Shown in pieces: positions 51,877-60,314 of a stretch of DNA of 64,000 bases. Position numbers and translations under genes: made by a program. The stretch comes from CAZJWC01 sp964550125 (GTDB lineage Bacteria > Bacillota > Clostridia > Christensenellales > Borkfalkiaceae), in contig CAZJWC010000001.1 in assembly GCA_964550125.1 (NCBI GenBank), forward strand, positions 62,001 through 126,000, written 5' to 3'. Under the pieces are notes generated by a model that saw only the letters and a list, made by a program, of their open reading frames with translations, made no database searches and was not told the origin of the DNA. Every line of letters begins with the position of its first letter. Positions within the stretch are counted from its first letter, which is position 1.

Positions 51877-52647
51877 TTACTTATGCAAATTATCTAATTT
51901 TATTAAAATTTGTTTTATATTATCTTTTGCGTCTTTTTTCTTTTGGAACATAACTACATATTCGACATTTTTTCCTTCTTTGATAGGTGCGTAAGTTATG
52001 TTTTGTGTTTCCAAATTTAAAGACAACGCAAAGGTGATTATCCTTTTAACGACCTCTTTTCTTACAGCAAATTCAGTAACAATTCCGTTTTTATTGAGTT
52101 GCTTTTTACCACACTCAAATTGAGGTTTTATAAGAGAATAAATAACTCCATTATCTTTTAACACACCTGCCACTGCAGGCAAAATTAAAGTTAAGGAGAT
52201 GAAACTCACATCAATTACGCTCCCCTCAATCTCCTCACAAAAATCTTCCTTTTTCAAAAAGCGCGCGTTCGTATTATCCATAACTACTACACGGTTATCT
52301 TTTTTCAAAATTTCCTCAAGTTGAGTTTTTCCAACATCAATGGCATACACCTTTTTTGCTCCACATTGAAGTAGGCAATCGGTAAAGCCACCATTTGAAG
52401 CGCCAACATCAATAAAAGTCATACCCTCAACATTGGCAGAAAAATCCTTCAATGCTTTACCTAATTTATACCCACCATTTGAAACATACAACTCATCAGG
52501 TTTAATAATTTCAACTTTGTCCCCCTCTTTATAATTGTCCGAGGGCTTACAGACTTTTCCGTTTAGAAGAACTTGCCCCTTTTCAATTGCTTCCATCGCC
52601 TTTGTACGAGAGGGAAATTTTTCCTTTAAAAATATGTCAATTCGCAT
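51877..52647 (-). CDS. tlyA: TlyA-family rRNA methyltransferase
   Basis: 2'-O-methyltransferase (FtsJ fold) with an N-terminal S4 RNA-binding domain; homologues methylate 16S and 23S rRNA and some are called hemolysin A for historical reasons. Seen: S4 part DIFLKEKFPSRTKAMEAIEK, SAM motif FIDVGASNGGFTDCLL near residues 77-92, and SLIKPQFECGKK. 256 residues, normal. Its ATG overlaps the oapA stop as TAATG. Confidence 0.94.
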   Translation of the reverse strand: MRIDIFLKEKFPSRTKAMEAIEKGQVLLNGKVCKPSDNYKEGDKVEIIKPDELYVSNGGYKLGKALKDFSANVEGMTFIDVGASNGGFTDCLLQCGAKKVYAIDVGKTQLEEILKKDNRVVVMDNTNARFLKKEDFCEEIEGSVIDVSFISLTLILPAVAGVLKDNGVIYSLIKPQFECGKKQLNKNGIVTEFAVRKEVVKRIITFALSLNLETQNITYAPIKEGKNVEYVVMFQKKKDAKDNIKQILIKLDNLHK

Positions 52648-53261
52648 TATTTTTCTCTTTTAAATATCGTAGTAAATTTAGCAAAGCCCAAAACGATTGA
52701 ACGACTTGAGCGGACTGCTATTACCTTACCTAACGCTTTTCCACCAACGGTTAACCCACCAACTATGGCTGAAATTGCTATTGAAATAACAAGCGTCATA
52801 TTATCAGGAGCAGTTGCACAAATTGCCGTTACGATAGCAGTTGAAGCAGTACCACTGACGATACCACACACATCTCCACAAACATCAGCACAGATTGATG
52901 AAAACTTATCGGCATTTTTTACAAAAGAAACTGCACGCCTTGCACCCTTTACTTTACTTGAAGCCATTGCTAAAAATGGTTCAATGGGGGTAGAAGTAAC
53001 AGCTACCGACAATAAATCACAGATTACATTTATAAATATCAATGCAAAAGTTACTATGGCACAAACCCAAATTGCATCACTCATTACAACTTCACTTAAA
53101 AATGAAAAGGCAACTGTAAGAGATATGGAAAATATAAAAATAAATAGAATCCAAAGTGCCACATTTTCCTTCTTTTGTTTTTGCTTTTTTTGTTTTTTTG
53201 TTTTTACTTCAGTTTGATTTTTTTCAAATTCTTTTTCTTTACCTTCTATATCATCAGGCAT
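52647..53261 (-). CDS. oapA: OapA-like OLE-associated membrane protein
   Basis: 204-residue membrane protein. Seen: a Lys/Gln-rich basic N-terminus (KTKKQKKQKQKK), about four hydrophobic segments, and the conserved-looking middle STPIEPFLAMASSKVKGARR followed by ADKFSSICADVCGD. OapA of Bacillus halodurans is a ~21-kDa four-helix protein that binds OLE RNA and is encoded directly downstream of it, as here. Start: ATG at 53261 with GGAG six bases upstream; an ATG at 53273 has no ribosome binding site. Identification combines topology, remembered motifs and locus order. Confidence 0.82.
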   Translation of the reverse strand: MPDDIEGKEKEFEKNQTEVKTKKQKKQKQKKENVALWILFIFIFSISLTVAFSFLSEVVMSDAIWVCAIVTFALIFINVICDLLSVAVTSTPIEPFLAMASSKVKGARRAVSFVKNADKFSSICADVCGDVCGIVSGTASTAIVTAICATAPDNMTLVISIAISAIVGGLTVGGKALGKVIAVRSSRSIVLGFAKFTTIFKREK

Positions 53262-53282
53262 AATTTTCTCCATAATTTAAAA

Positions 53283-53307
53283 AAATATTTGCTTTTAGCA
53301 AATATTT
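53283..53307 (-). terminator. Hairpin with T-run between the structured RNA and oapA
   Basis: 10-bp perfect stem AAATATTTGC / GCAAATATTT with a five-base loop and T7 on the minus strand, ending six bases before the alternative oapA ATG. Either the 3' end of the RNA or a partial terminator. Confidence 0.75.
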
Positions 53308-53308
53308 T

Positions 53309-53906
53309 CAAAGTCAAAATATAAGGTGGTATACATCAAATAAACATTGCGGCTTAGGTTCGGTAGGATTTCCCCAACTCTCACTCCTCGTCACCGATAG
53401 AGCGGTTTCCCTTTAAAAAAGTTGATACACAGTTGCCTGTAATATAACCGAATCGCCACTTAGACCACACCGTAATCTCTGATGAATTCTAAAAATAGAC
53501 AGTCTAGAATCTTTCATTGACAGATGACACTGAATTTAGCCTCTTTTGCAAAATAAGTTTCAAAAAGTAGTCGTAAAGTTTTTTGGCCAAAAAACGATAC
53601 GTAGTTCTATTATCCTCCGTTTTCACTCAAGGCAGGCTACTCTAAACACAGCTTACACCGCATCTAGGTTTAATTCATCACCGTAAGAACCAAAGTCGTT
53701 CCCACTCAATAATGACCTCCACGGAAAATGGGCCGACGGTACATGCCATTGCAACGCTCCCATAATCCTTAACTTCCAGCATACACCCACTTTTGGGCAA
53801 AGCAAGCGAACACAAGAAACTTCATCGATATGCCTAATGACGGTATTTTAACCCCGCCTTCAAGACAACATCACCTGACTAGAATACTGCACCACCTTTA
53901 TTTTGT
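53309..53906 (-). ncRNA. ole: OLE RNA (ornate large extremophilic RNA)
   Basis: About 600 bases without a coding frame, richer in G+C than its surroundings, bounded by a consensus promoter and a terminator-like hairpin. OLE RNA is ~600 nt and in known genomes lies between ispA and the gene for its membrane partner OapA, within the nusB-folD-ispA...tlyA-argR-spoIVB series; every one of these neighbours is present here. RNase P, tmRNA, and 6S RNA do not fit (no GAGGAAAGTCC block, no tag reading frame, wrong length). Known OLE ribonucleoprotein sits at the membrane and affects tolerance to cold, alcohols, and Mg2+ and growth on poor carbon sources. Ends are estimates. I could not run the Rfam model. 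Confidence 0.85.
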
Positions 53907-53912
53907 ATTTAC

Positions 53913-53941
53913 ATTATAACATACAAATGACATAATTGCAA
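53913..53941 (-). promoter_or_regulatory. Promoter of OLE RNA
   Basis: TTGCAA (53936-53941), 17-base spacer, TATAAT (53913-53918) on the minus strand, just after the ispA stop; start predicted near 53906. Confidence 0.8.
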
Positions 53942-53947
53942 TTATAT

Positions 53948-54826
53948 TTATGATTTTCTACTAATAATATCCTCAACAAGTTGCTCAAAGAAAGCCGTAT
54001 CTATATCAATTTGCTCTAAAATTTTTAGACATTTATCTTTATATTCAACTGCTAATTTTTTTGCTCCTTCAATTCCTAATAAATTAACTGAAGTCAACTT
54101 ATTATCTTTATCGTCCTTACCGATACTTTTGCCAAGTTCCTCAAAAGTTCCCTCAACATCTAAAATATCGTCAGTAATTTGAAACAATAGTCCTAAATTG
54201 TAAGCAAATTGCTCAAATTCATCAATATATCTTCCACCAGCCAAAAAGCAAGGTATACCGAAAGACGCCATAATAAGTTTTGAAGTCTTGTTAGATTGTA
54301 TAAACTCCAAATCCTTCATTGTAAAACTCTTTTTATTTGAAAAAAGCAAATCAGCAGATTGTCCTGCAATCATACCATTTACGCCTGAACAATTTGCCAA
54401 ATATTTAGAAGCTTGAACACAATCAATACCTTTTAAACACTCATTTAAACATATTTCAAAGGCTAGATTAAGTAGTCCATCTCCAGATAAAATAGCATTA
54501 TCCTCACCAAACTTTTTATGGTTTGTAAGTTTACCTCTACGATAATCGTCATTATCCATAGCAGGTAAATCATCATGGATTAGTGAGTAGGTATGGATAC
54601 ACTCCAAAGCAATAGCAAAAGGGTATAAAACTGTTTGATTGACCTCCAAAAGTTGACCTAATTTTATCAAAATGACGGGACGAAGCCTTTTCCCACCTGC
54701 AAGAAGTGAATAAACCATACTTTCCTTTAAAATTGCAGGTTTAACTTTTAAGTCCTTTAAAAAAATTTCAAGTTCATTTTCAAAAATTAACCTTAAACTA
54801 TTAAAGTCTTCTTTGTAACTATACAT
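53948..54826 (-). CDS. ispA: Farnesyl (short-chain polyprenyl) diphosphate synthase
   Basis: Condenses IPP with DMAPP and GPP for isoprenoids such as undecaprenyl phosphate. Seen: GGKRLRPVILIKLG, first Asp-rich motif DDLPAMDND (Mg site), GDGLLNLAFE, and second motif FQITDDILDVEG. 292 residues, usual. Start ATG at 54826 with AAGGAG, overlapping the folD stop by eight bases. xseA/xseB, often between folD and ispA, are missing. Confidence 0.95.
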   Translation of the reverse strand: MYSYKEDFNSLRLIFENELEIFLKDLKVKPAILKESMVYSLLAGGKRLRPVILIKLGQLLEVNQTVLYPFAIALECIHTYSLIHDDLPAMDNDDYRRGKLTNHKKFGEDNAILSGDGLLNLAFEICLNECLKGIDCVQASKYLANCSGVNGMIAGQSADLLFSNKKSFTMKDLEFIQSNKTSKLIMASFGIPCFLAGGRYIDEFEQFAYNLGLLFQITDDILDVEGTFEELGKSIGKDDKDNKLTSVNLLGIEGAKKLAVEYKDKCLKILEQIDIDTAFFEQLVEDIISRKS

Positions 54827-55661
54827 TGTTACTCCTTAAATATGCATTGTAAGTATTGTACATAAGCATTGTAACAGTCATAGGTCCTACGCCACCTGGA
54901 ACGGGTGAAATATACGAACATTTGCTTTTAACATTTTCAAAATCAACGTCGCCACATAGTTTACCATTTTCATCTCTGTCCATACCGACATCAATAACTA
55001 CTGCACCCTCTTTAACCATATCTTCCGTAACGAATTTTGCCTTTCCTATTGCAACAACTAAAATATCAGCCGTACTGCATACCTCTTTTAAGTTTTTAGT
55101 CTTACTATGACAAATGGTTACAGTTGCATTTGCGTTAGTAAGCAACATACCCATAGGTTTACCTACTATATTTGAACGACCTACAACCACGGCAGTTTTA
55201 CCAGCAACTTCAATACCTACAGACTTTAACATTTCCATTACACCATAGGGAGTACAAGGAATTGACTCTGGCATATTTAAGGCAAGTTTACCTATATTGT
55301 TAGCACCAAAGCCGTCAACGTCCTTTGAATCGGGTATAAGTTTTAAAACTCTTTCGCTATCTAAATGTTTTGGCAAGGGAAGTTGAACTAAAATTCCATT
55401 AACGTTATTATCTTCACCTAAAGCAACAACAAGTTCCTCTAGTTTTTCTTGGGTAATATTTTCATCAAGGCGATAAGTGTGAGAAATAATACCAACTTTT
55501 TCACAAGCCAAAATTTTATTTCTTACATAAACTTGTGAAGCAGGATTTTCACCTACAAGAATAACTGCTAGACCGATTTTGTAACCACCTTTTTCAATCT
55601 TTTCTTTTAGTTCTTGACGCATTTTATCAGCAAGCGCCTTACCATCTATTATTTGATACAT
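54819..55661 (-). CDS. folD: Methylenetetrahydrofolate dehydrogenase/cyclohydrolase
   Basis: Bifunctional one-carbon enzyme. Seen: VGENPASQVYVRNK with the catalytic Lys, GILVQLPLPKHL, DVDGFGANNIGKL, the nucleotide loop VVVGRSNIVGKPMG, and PVPGGVGPMTVTML near the end. 280 residues, standard. Two bases after nusB; its ribosome binding site is within the nusB end. Confidence 0.97.
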   Translation of the reverse strand: MYQIIDGKALADKMRQELKEKIEKGGYKIGLAVILVGENPASQVYVRNKILACEKVGIISHTYRLDENITQEKLEELVVALGEDNNVNGILVQLPLPKHLDSERVLKLIPDSKDVDGFGANNIGKLALNMPESIPCTPYGVMEMLKSVGIEVAGKTAVVVGRSNIVGKPMGMLLTNANATVTICHSKTKNLKEVCSTADILVVAIGKAKFVTEDMVKEGAVVIDVGMDRDENGKLCGDVDFENVKSKCSYISPVPGGVGPMTVTMLMYNTYNAYLRSNNV

Positions 55662-55663
55662 TT

Positions 55664-56080
55664 TTAAACCTCATCATTAGTTTTTTGTTGATTTTTTAGA
55701 TATGAAGCAAGTATACCGTTTACAAAACTGCAACTATTGGCAGTTGAGTATTTTTTAACGATTGAAACAGCCTCATCAATACTTACGACACCAGGAACAT
55801 CATCCATATATTTAATTTCTGCCATTGCCATAATTATAATACTCTTGTCCACAGGAAAAATTCTTTGTACGCTGAAAAAAGTCGCCAAAGAATCAAGTTC
55901 GACTAGATATTCATCATAGTCTTTTTGTACAAAGCCTAAAAGTTTTTCAGCAAAATCAATATCTTCTTTAGAAAGAGATAATGCATGAAAAATGCTCTTT
56001 TTTAATTCTAAATCAACGGTATTGTTGAACTGTCTTGAATAAATAATTTTAAAAACTGCTTCTCTTGCATTGCTACGCAT
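55664..56080 (-). CDS. nusB: Transcription antitermination factor NusB
   Basis: Binds boxA RNA with S10 in rRNA antitermination. Seen: helical protein beginning RSNAREAVFKIIYSRQF and ending with YMDDVPGVVSIDEAVSIVKKY and FVNGILASYL. 138 residues from ATG 56080 with GAGG upstream; an earlier in-frame start at 56107 would add nine residues without a ribosome binding site. Confidence 0.92.
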   Translation of the reverse strand: MRSNAREAVFKIIYSRQFNNTVDLELKKSIFHALSLSKEDIDFAEKLLGFVQKDYDEYLVELDSLATFFSVQRIFPVDKSIIIMAMAEIKYMDDVPGVVSIDEAVSIVKKYSTANSCSFVNGILASYLKNQQKTNDEV

Positions 56081-56110
56081 AAATTTCCTCGCAAAGTTTA
56101 TTACCAAAAA

Positions 56111-56141
56111 AATTCCCTTTAAGTAACACTCAAAGGGAATT
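56111..56141 (-). terminator. Terminator after the Asp23 gene
   Basis: 10-bp stem AATTCCCTTT / AAAGGGAATT, eleven-base loop and T-run on the minus strand. As no separate nusB promoter was seen, it may be leaky. Confidence 0.8.
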
Positions 56142-56149
56142 TATGTTAT

Positions 56150-56467
56150 TTAACCTAATTCTTCATTGTTCACTACGCTATGAACATGAACGTTTACTTT
56201 TGCTACTTTGTATTTAGACATATTTTCAACATTATCTTTAATTGCCTCTTGAATTTTAAAGGCAACATCAGGTACATTGTATCCGTAAACCACTGCAACC
56301 GAAATATCTGCGTACACGTTGTTTTTATCAAAGTCAAGTTTAATGCCTTTGTTTTTAACATTTAAAAATTCAACGCCTTCAATCTCGCTAATTGCCAAAG
56401 TTACTATGCCCTTTACAATTCCACTGTTATAATTGACTATTCCTTTGTGTCCCAATAAATGTGCCAT
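56150..56467 (-). CDS. Asp23/Gls24 family protein (YqhY-like)
   Basis: 105 residues. Asp23-fold proteins of this type (B. subtilis YqhY) lie next to acc genes and nusB and are linked to fatty acid synthesis or envelope stress. Seen: GIVKGIVTLAISEIEGVEFL, then ADISVAVVYGYNVPDVAFKIQ and VAKVNVHVHSVV, all typical of the fold. Start ATG at 56467 behind AGGGG; a longer frame begins within the promoter region. accB/accC are not present beside it. Confidence 0.88.
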   Translation of the reverse strand: MAHLLGHKGIVNYNSGIVKGIVTLAISEIEGVEFLNVKNKGIKLDFDKNNVYADISVAVVYGYNVPDVAFKIQEAIKDNVENMSKYKVAKVNVHVHSVVNNEELG

Positions 56468-56495
56468 TTTTTTACCCCTATAATTTCTTATTCTC

Positions 56496-56524
56496 ATTAT
56501 AGCACAAGTTTTTGAATATGAAAA
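56496..56524 (-). promoter_or_regulatory. Promoter of the Asp23 gene
   Basis: TTTTCA (56519-56524), 17-base spacer, TATAAT (56496-56501) with an extended TG element. Confidence 0.6.
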
Positions 56525-56554
56525 GAATTTTTTAAAAGAAATATATTTTTTTTA

Positions 56555-57040
56555 TTATACTTCCGAATACACAGGCATAATTATTATATTTCCTGATACT
56601 AAATCTGCCTCGTCTTGCAACATTTTATAAATTGATAGGGCGCTATCGTAATCAAGTTCTACCGAATTTATAAACACATTGCAATTATCCGATTCATAGC
56701 CAATAGACACCACAGCATCTTCAAATCCCAAAGATTTTACCATCATTTCAAGTTTTAGTTCTTTTTCCATAATGTCTATGATTTTTAGTTTCATATCAAC
56801 TGCTTCTTTATACTCACTGCTTGAAACGTCATTTTCTGTAATAATACTGTCAAGTTGAAGCACAATTTCATTTCTTGTAGATGAGCGTTCACTACGATAA
56901 CTGGTAAAATAATTTACAGCAACTTCAGTATCCGTTGAAGCAACAGCGTCAGTTTCAGCCAGAACAAAGTTAAAAATAGCAGTTACTGCAAGCAATAAAA
57001 CTAACCCACCCATTATTATCGTCTTTTTAGTTTTAGTCAT
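56555..57040 (-). CDS. spoIIIAH: Stage III sporulation protein AH
   Basis: Mother-cell protein whose extracellular YscJ-like domain binds SpoIIQ of the forespore to form the feeding-channel. Seen: one N-terminal membrane segment (IIMGGLVLLLAVTAIFNFVL), a linker, then a helical-beta ring-building domain ending NIIIMPVYSEV. 161 residues, shorter than the ~218 of B. subtilis. Last gene of spoIIIA, 15 bases after AG. Confidence 0.87.
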   Translation of the reverse strand: MTKTKKTIIMGGLVLLLAVTAIFNFVLAETDAVASTDTEVAVNYFTSYRSERSSTRNEIVLQLDSIITENDVSSSEYKEAVDMKLKIIDIMEKELKLEMMVKSLGFEDAVVSIGYESDNCNVFINSVELDYDSALSIYKMLQDEADLVSGNIIIMPVYSEV

Positions 57041-57055
57041 ATATATCTCCTTATA

Positions 57056-57553
57056 TCAACTTTTTTCGTATATTTGAATTATATCTCTTTGGATACATAA
57101 TCCTACTGATACAGCATTTAAAATATCGTTTTTTACAGTTATTGAACCTGCTCCTTCAGCAACGATAATTACTCCTTGTATCGTTGGTTTTTGATTACTT
57201 AACACTACCACCTCACCCGAAGAAAATACAGGAGTGGTGGTAACATTGCCGTTGCTGTCCGTTATTGTTTCATACGCAATTATGAGTTTTCCCTCGTCTG
57301 CATAACTAATCAAAACATCAACAGCACCTACACCCTTAATTTGTGAAATTATCTCTTGAAGTCTTTGTTCAACTTCAAGATAACTACTTTCATCAGTTGA
57401 GTTGGTTTTTCCTTGCTTTTTTTCTGCTATAAAATAGGTATAAAACAAAGATAAGAGAATTATGCTCACCAAAGAAAAACAAACTATTTCAATAACTTTT
57501 TGGTATCTTTTAAAAAAGGATTTTTTTGAATTTTCACTATTATTCTTTGACAT
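57056..57553 (-). CDS. spoIIIAG: Stage III sporulation protein AG
   Basis: Ring-forming component of the same channel. Seen: basic start, one membrane helix (EIVCFSLVSIILLSLFYTYF), linker, and a C-terminal ring-building motif with IKGVGAVDVLISYA and GVIIVAEGAGSITVKNDIL. 165 residues. Overlaps AF by 14 bases. Confidence 0.9.
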   Translation of the reverse strand: MSKNNSENSKKSFFKRYQKVIEIVCFSLVSIILLSLFYTYFIAEKKQGKTNSTDESSYLEVEQRLQEIISQIKGVGAVDVLISYADEGKLIIAYETITDSNGNVTTTPVFSSGEVVVLSNQKPTIQGVIIVAEGAGSITVKNDILNAVSVGLCIQRDIIQIYEKS

Positions 57554-58022
57554 TTACATAAATATCTCCCTGTTCAACTCCTAGCGTATCGCAAATGAAA
57601 CTTTTTATTTCAGTTTTATACTTATTCATTTCACTTTCATTTAATACGCATTGTTTAAAATAAATAACGATTTTCTCAATATTATAGGTGTAATTTGATT
57701 CATAGTAAGCAACTTGAACAGTGCTATTTAAGTTATAATTTAAAAATATATAATCCTTCAAATCTTTTTCAAGTTTTTCATTATAAACAGCAAACGAACT
57801 CTCAACAACCTCATCTTTTATAACGCTAGTAGTGGTTGTGTCCTTTGAAAAATAATCGCTCAAACTATCAACAACACCCACAATGGGAGTTAATATTGTC
57901 ATTACACAGCAGAGTCGAAGTATTCCATAAGAAAATTTACTCAAATTACCATTAGGCAACACCATTGAAAATATTGATGAAATTAATGCTACACCGGCAA
58001 CTGAAAGAACATACTCCTTCAT
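57540..58022 (-). CDS. spoIIIAF: Stage III sporulation protein AF
   Basis: Two N-terminal membrane segments and an extracytoplasmic domain of the ring-building type. Seen: MKEYVLSVAGVALISSIF, PNGNLSKFSYGILRLCCV (family hallmark PxGxxxK), and a C-terminal half with alternating helix and strand ending GDIYVNVKE. 160 residues. Two bases after AE. Confidence 0.86.
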   Translation of the reverse strand: MKEYVLSVAGVALISSIFSMVLPNGNLSKFSYGILRLCCVMTILTPIVGVVDSLSDYFSKDTTTTSVIKDEVVESSFAVYNEKLEKDLKDYIFLNYNLNSTVQVAYYESNYTYNIEKIVIYFKQCVLNESEMNKYKTEIKSFICDTLGVEQGDIYVNVKE

Positions 58023-58023
58023 T

Positions 58024-59238
58024 TTACACCATATAACTTGAAGATATGACCATAAGCAAAATCATTAAAATATACATAAAAACAACGCATAATATACCTG
58101 CTATAAAAGTACCTGTATTTTTTGACAAATCGACTAGTAAAGAACAAATATTTCCATCCCCTAAAGGCTCGATAATTGCTGAGGTGAATTTGACAAAGAG
58201 ATTAAATGCAATTAAATACAATAACGGTTTTAATACAACTGAAATAAGCATTAAAACTGCAAATAATCCTAATGAATCTTTGATAATAATACTGCTAGCC
58301 ACAATCAAATCAAACCCACTACTTACAAACCCACCAACTAAAGGTACAGAATTATTTATAGCATATTTTATTGCTTTAAAACTTATTCCGTCAAAACCGG
58401 AGGAAGATAAACCTTGTAAAGTGAAAAATACGGTAAAAGAGGTTAAAGTAATACCCAAAATCCATTTGTTTGCAGACAGAAAAAAATCGCAAAAATTTTT
58501 TAACTTAATGTCGTTATTTATTCCACTAACCAATCCTAAAACTAATACTAGAACAGTTAAAGGGAATACAACATTAGTTATAATTTTAACTATCACTATA
58601 CCTAAAAAAGCAACCGAAGGTTGATAAATAGCAACACTTACAGAGCCACCCGAAAGAGCCATCAAGGTAAGAATTATAGGAAAAAATACATCTATTTGTT
58701 TTTGAACCTTTTCAACCGAAGTGTAACTACTATCAATTATACTTAAAAGAAGGGAGAAAATTAAAAGCACTACGGCAGAATAGCACACAAAACTAATCAA
58801 CCTACTTGTCCCGTTTTCCATTAGTCCACTTTGCAAAGAATTAAAAATACCTAGCACCATACACACTGCAACAATCATTGCAAAACTTGGTATCATTGAA
58901 ATCATATCTTTAAATACTAAATTGACAACAGAGGACAGATGAGAAGAATAATCTAGTTTAAATTCTCCCGAATAAATCTCCTTAATTATACTCTTTATGT
59001 CCCTTTCACCTAAAAAGTTTTTCTCCTCGTTTGTTAGATTTTTTACATATTCTTCCAACTCCGTTAGGTCTATTTCTGCCAACTGGTTATCAATATATTT
59101 GTTAAATTCATTTTCAGTTTCCTCATAAGTTGAAACTGGCATCATTAAATTTTTTTCACTCTCTTTTGTTACTCCGTTTTGATTAAAAATTAAAAATAAA
59201 AAAATTAAAAGAACTACACATTTAACAATTCTTTTCAT
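58024..59238 (-). CDS. spoIIIAE: Stage III sporulation protein AE
   Basis: Polytopic export-apparatus-like protein. Seen: N-terminal signal/anchor segment, soluble region with LTELEEYVKNLTNEEK, and about seven membrane segments; conserved pieces LMALSGGSVSVAIYQP and AIKYAINNSVPLVGGFVSSG. 404 residues, near the family size. Overlaps AD by four bases. Confidence 0.92.
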   Translation of the reverse strand: MKRIVKCVVLLIFLFLIFNQNGVTKESEKNLMMPVSTYEETENEFNKYIDNQLAEIDLTELEEYVKNLTNEEKNFLGERDIKSIIKEIYSGEFKLDYSSHLSSVVNLVFKDMISMIPSFAMIVAVCMVLGIFNSLQSGLMENGTSRLISFVCYSAVVLLIFSLLLSIIDSSYTSVEKVQKQIDVFFPIILTLMALSGGSVSVAIYQPSVAFLGIVIVKIITNVVFPLTVLVLVLGLVSGINNDIKLKNFCDFFLSANKWILGITLTSFTVFFTLQGLSSSGFDGISFKAIKYAINNSVPLVGGFVSSGFDLIVASSIIIKDSLGLFAVLMLISVVLKPLLYLIAFNLFVKFTSAIIEPLGDGNICSLLVDLSKNTGTFIAGILCVVFMYILMILLMVISSSYMV

Positions 59239-59636
59239 ATTAGTTTTACAAGTGAATTTACAACTCCAAAAACCCCTTCAATAATGGGAATAGAAAGTAA
59301 CAATACCACAATTTTTCCTGCAAATATAAGTTTATTTGAAAGGCTTACGAACCCCATATCGTTTATCAAACTAGCACTAAACTCTACTAAATACCCTACC
59401 CCGATTATTTTTATTATTATCTTAATTAGATAACCGTCAATTCCAGCCATACTGCTGATATTTTCAAGTAAAGCAACAGTTTCTTTTAAGGCATCACAAA
59501 TCATCATTAAAATAATAATGCCTCCCGTAATAAGCGTAACGGAAGATAATTCAGGTTTTGTAACTTTTAAAATAATAGAGGTGATTGCAGTAACTAAAGC
59601 GACACCAATAATCTTAATTATCTCAATATTTTCCAT
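59235..59636 (-). CDS. spoIIIAD: Stage III sporulation protein AD
   Basis: Small membrane protein with about four helices. Seen: IIGVALVTAITSIILKVTKP and KIIGVGYLVEFSASLINDMG, the segment conserved in the family, then a C-terminal helix pair. 133 residues, normal. Two bases after AC. Confidence 0.92.
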   Translation of the reverse strand: MENIEIIKIIGVALVTAITSIILKVTKPELSSVTLITGGIIILMMICDALKETVALLENISSMAGIDGYLIKIIIKIIGVGYLVEFSASLINDMGFVSLSNKLIFAGKIVVLLLSIPIIEGVFGVVNSLVKLI

Positions 59637-59638
59637 AA

Positions 59639-59833
59639 CTAAAAGTTAAACAAGTTTTGAATTGTAGTAAACAAATCACTTATCATACCTATAACCACAG
59701 TCAAAACAATAACAAGCCCGACTACACCTACCAATGTCGCAATATCATCTCTATCTGCTTTTTTTAATACCTGACATACTACAGTGATAATTATGCCTAT
59801 TCCTGCGATTTTGAAAATTATATTTATATCCAT
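59639..59833 (-). CDS. spoIIIAC: Stage III sporulation protein AC
   Basis: 64-residue protein with two membrane helices (IIFKIAGIGIIITVVCQVLK and ATLVGVVGLVIVLTVVIGMI), matching SpoIIIAC in size and K-x-x-G-x-G-I start. Part of the export-gate-like core with AD and AE. Confidence 0.92.
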   Translation of the reverse strand: MDINIIFKIAGIGIIITVVCQVLKKADRDDIATLVGVVGLVIVLTVVIGMISDLFTTIQNLFNF

Positions 59834-59843
59834 TACGCCTCAG

Positions 59844-60314
59844 TTAATAAATCAATATTATTAGAAACAAACCAAATAAGAATCCTAACTTTAAATACAA
59901 ACTGCAATACCTTGTACAATCTCGTTCAGCCATTTGTTTAGTATTTTCTATTTCCTGTTTTGTTGACAAAAGATAATTTTTTTGCGACATTGCATCACTT
60001 TTTCCAAGCATTGAAAAGTAATCCTCAATAAACTTCTTCTCCTCTTTTTTTAAAAGCCTATTATTATCAAAAAGATTTAACTCATCTTCATTTAAAAACC
60101 TGTCAATTACTTTGGTAAAATCGCTACCATAGTCATATTTTTTGCAAAAATCGATAAGTGGGGTTTTTATGAAGGATACCTCGTTTATAAGCCTATCATT
60201 AAACAAATAAAAATCATAGTAAAAATCTCTCTTTACTTTAAACTTTTTAGTTAGTAGATAGGCAACGAAGGTTGAAAAAAGAACCAACAAAACACACAAT
60301 AAAATTTTAATCAT
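59844..60314 (-). CDS. spoIIIAB: Stage III sporulation protein AB
   Basis: 156 residues from ATG 60314, which overlaps the spoIIIAA stop; a longer frame (to 60401) would read through the end of spoIIIAA and has no ribosome binding site. Seen: N-terminal membrane helix (ILLCVLLVLFSTFVAYLL), central helical soluble part with KKEEKKFIEDYFSMLGKSD, and C-terminal helix, resembling T2SS GspF-like SpoIIIAB. Translation probably coupled to AA. Confidence 0.86.
   Translation of the reverse strand: MIKILLCVLLVLFSTFVAYLLTKKFKVKRDFYYDFYLFNDRLINEVSFIKTPLIDFCKKYDYGSDFTKVIDRFLNEDELNLFDNNRLLKKEEKKFIEDYFSMLGKSDAMSQKNYLLSTKQEIENTKQMAERDCTRYCSLYLKLGFLFGLFLIILIY

Noticed and set aside
52765..53217. 150-residue plus-strand frame opposite oapA
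   Set aside because: A shadow of oapA: no ribosome binding site, and the protein is a low-complexity reverse reading of membrane codons.
53309..53906. RNase P RNA, tmRNA or 6S RNA as identity of the structured RNA
   Set aside because: No GAGGAAAGTCC or other RNase P core blocks, no alanine-rich tag frame or tRNA-like ends, and the length (~600) does not fit 6S. The OLE locus order explains it better.
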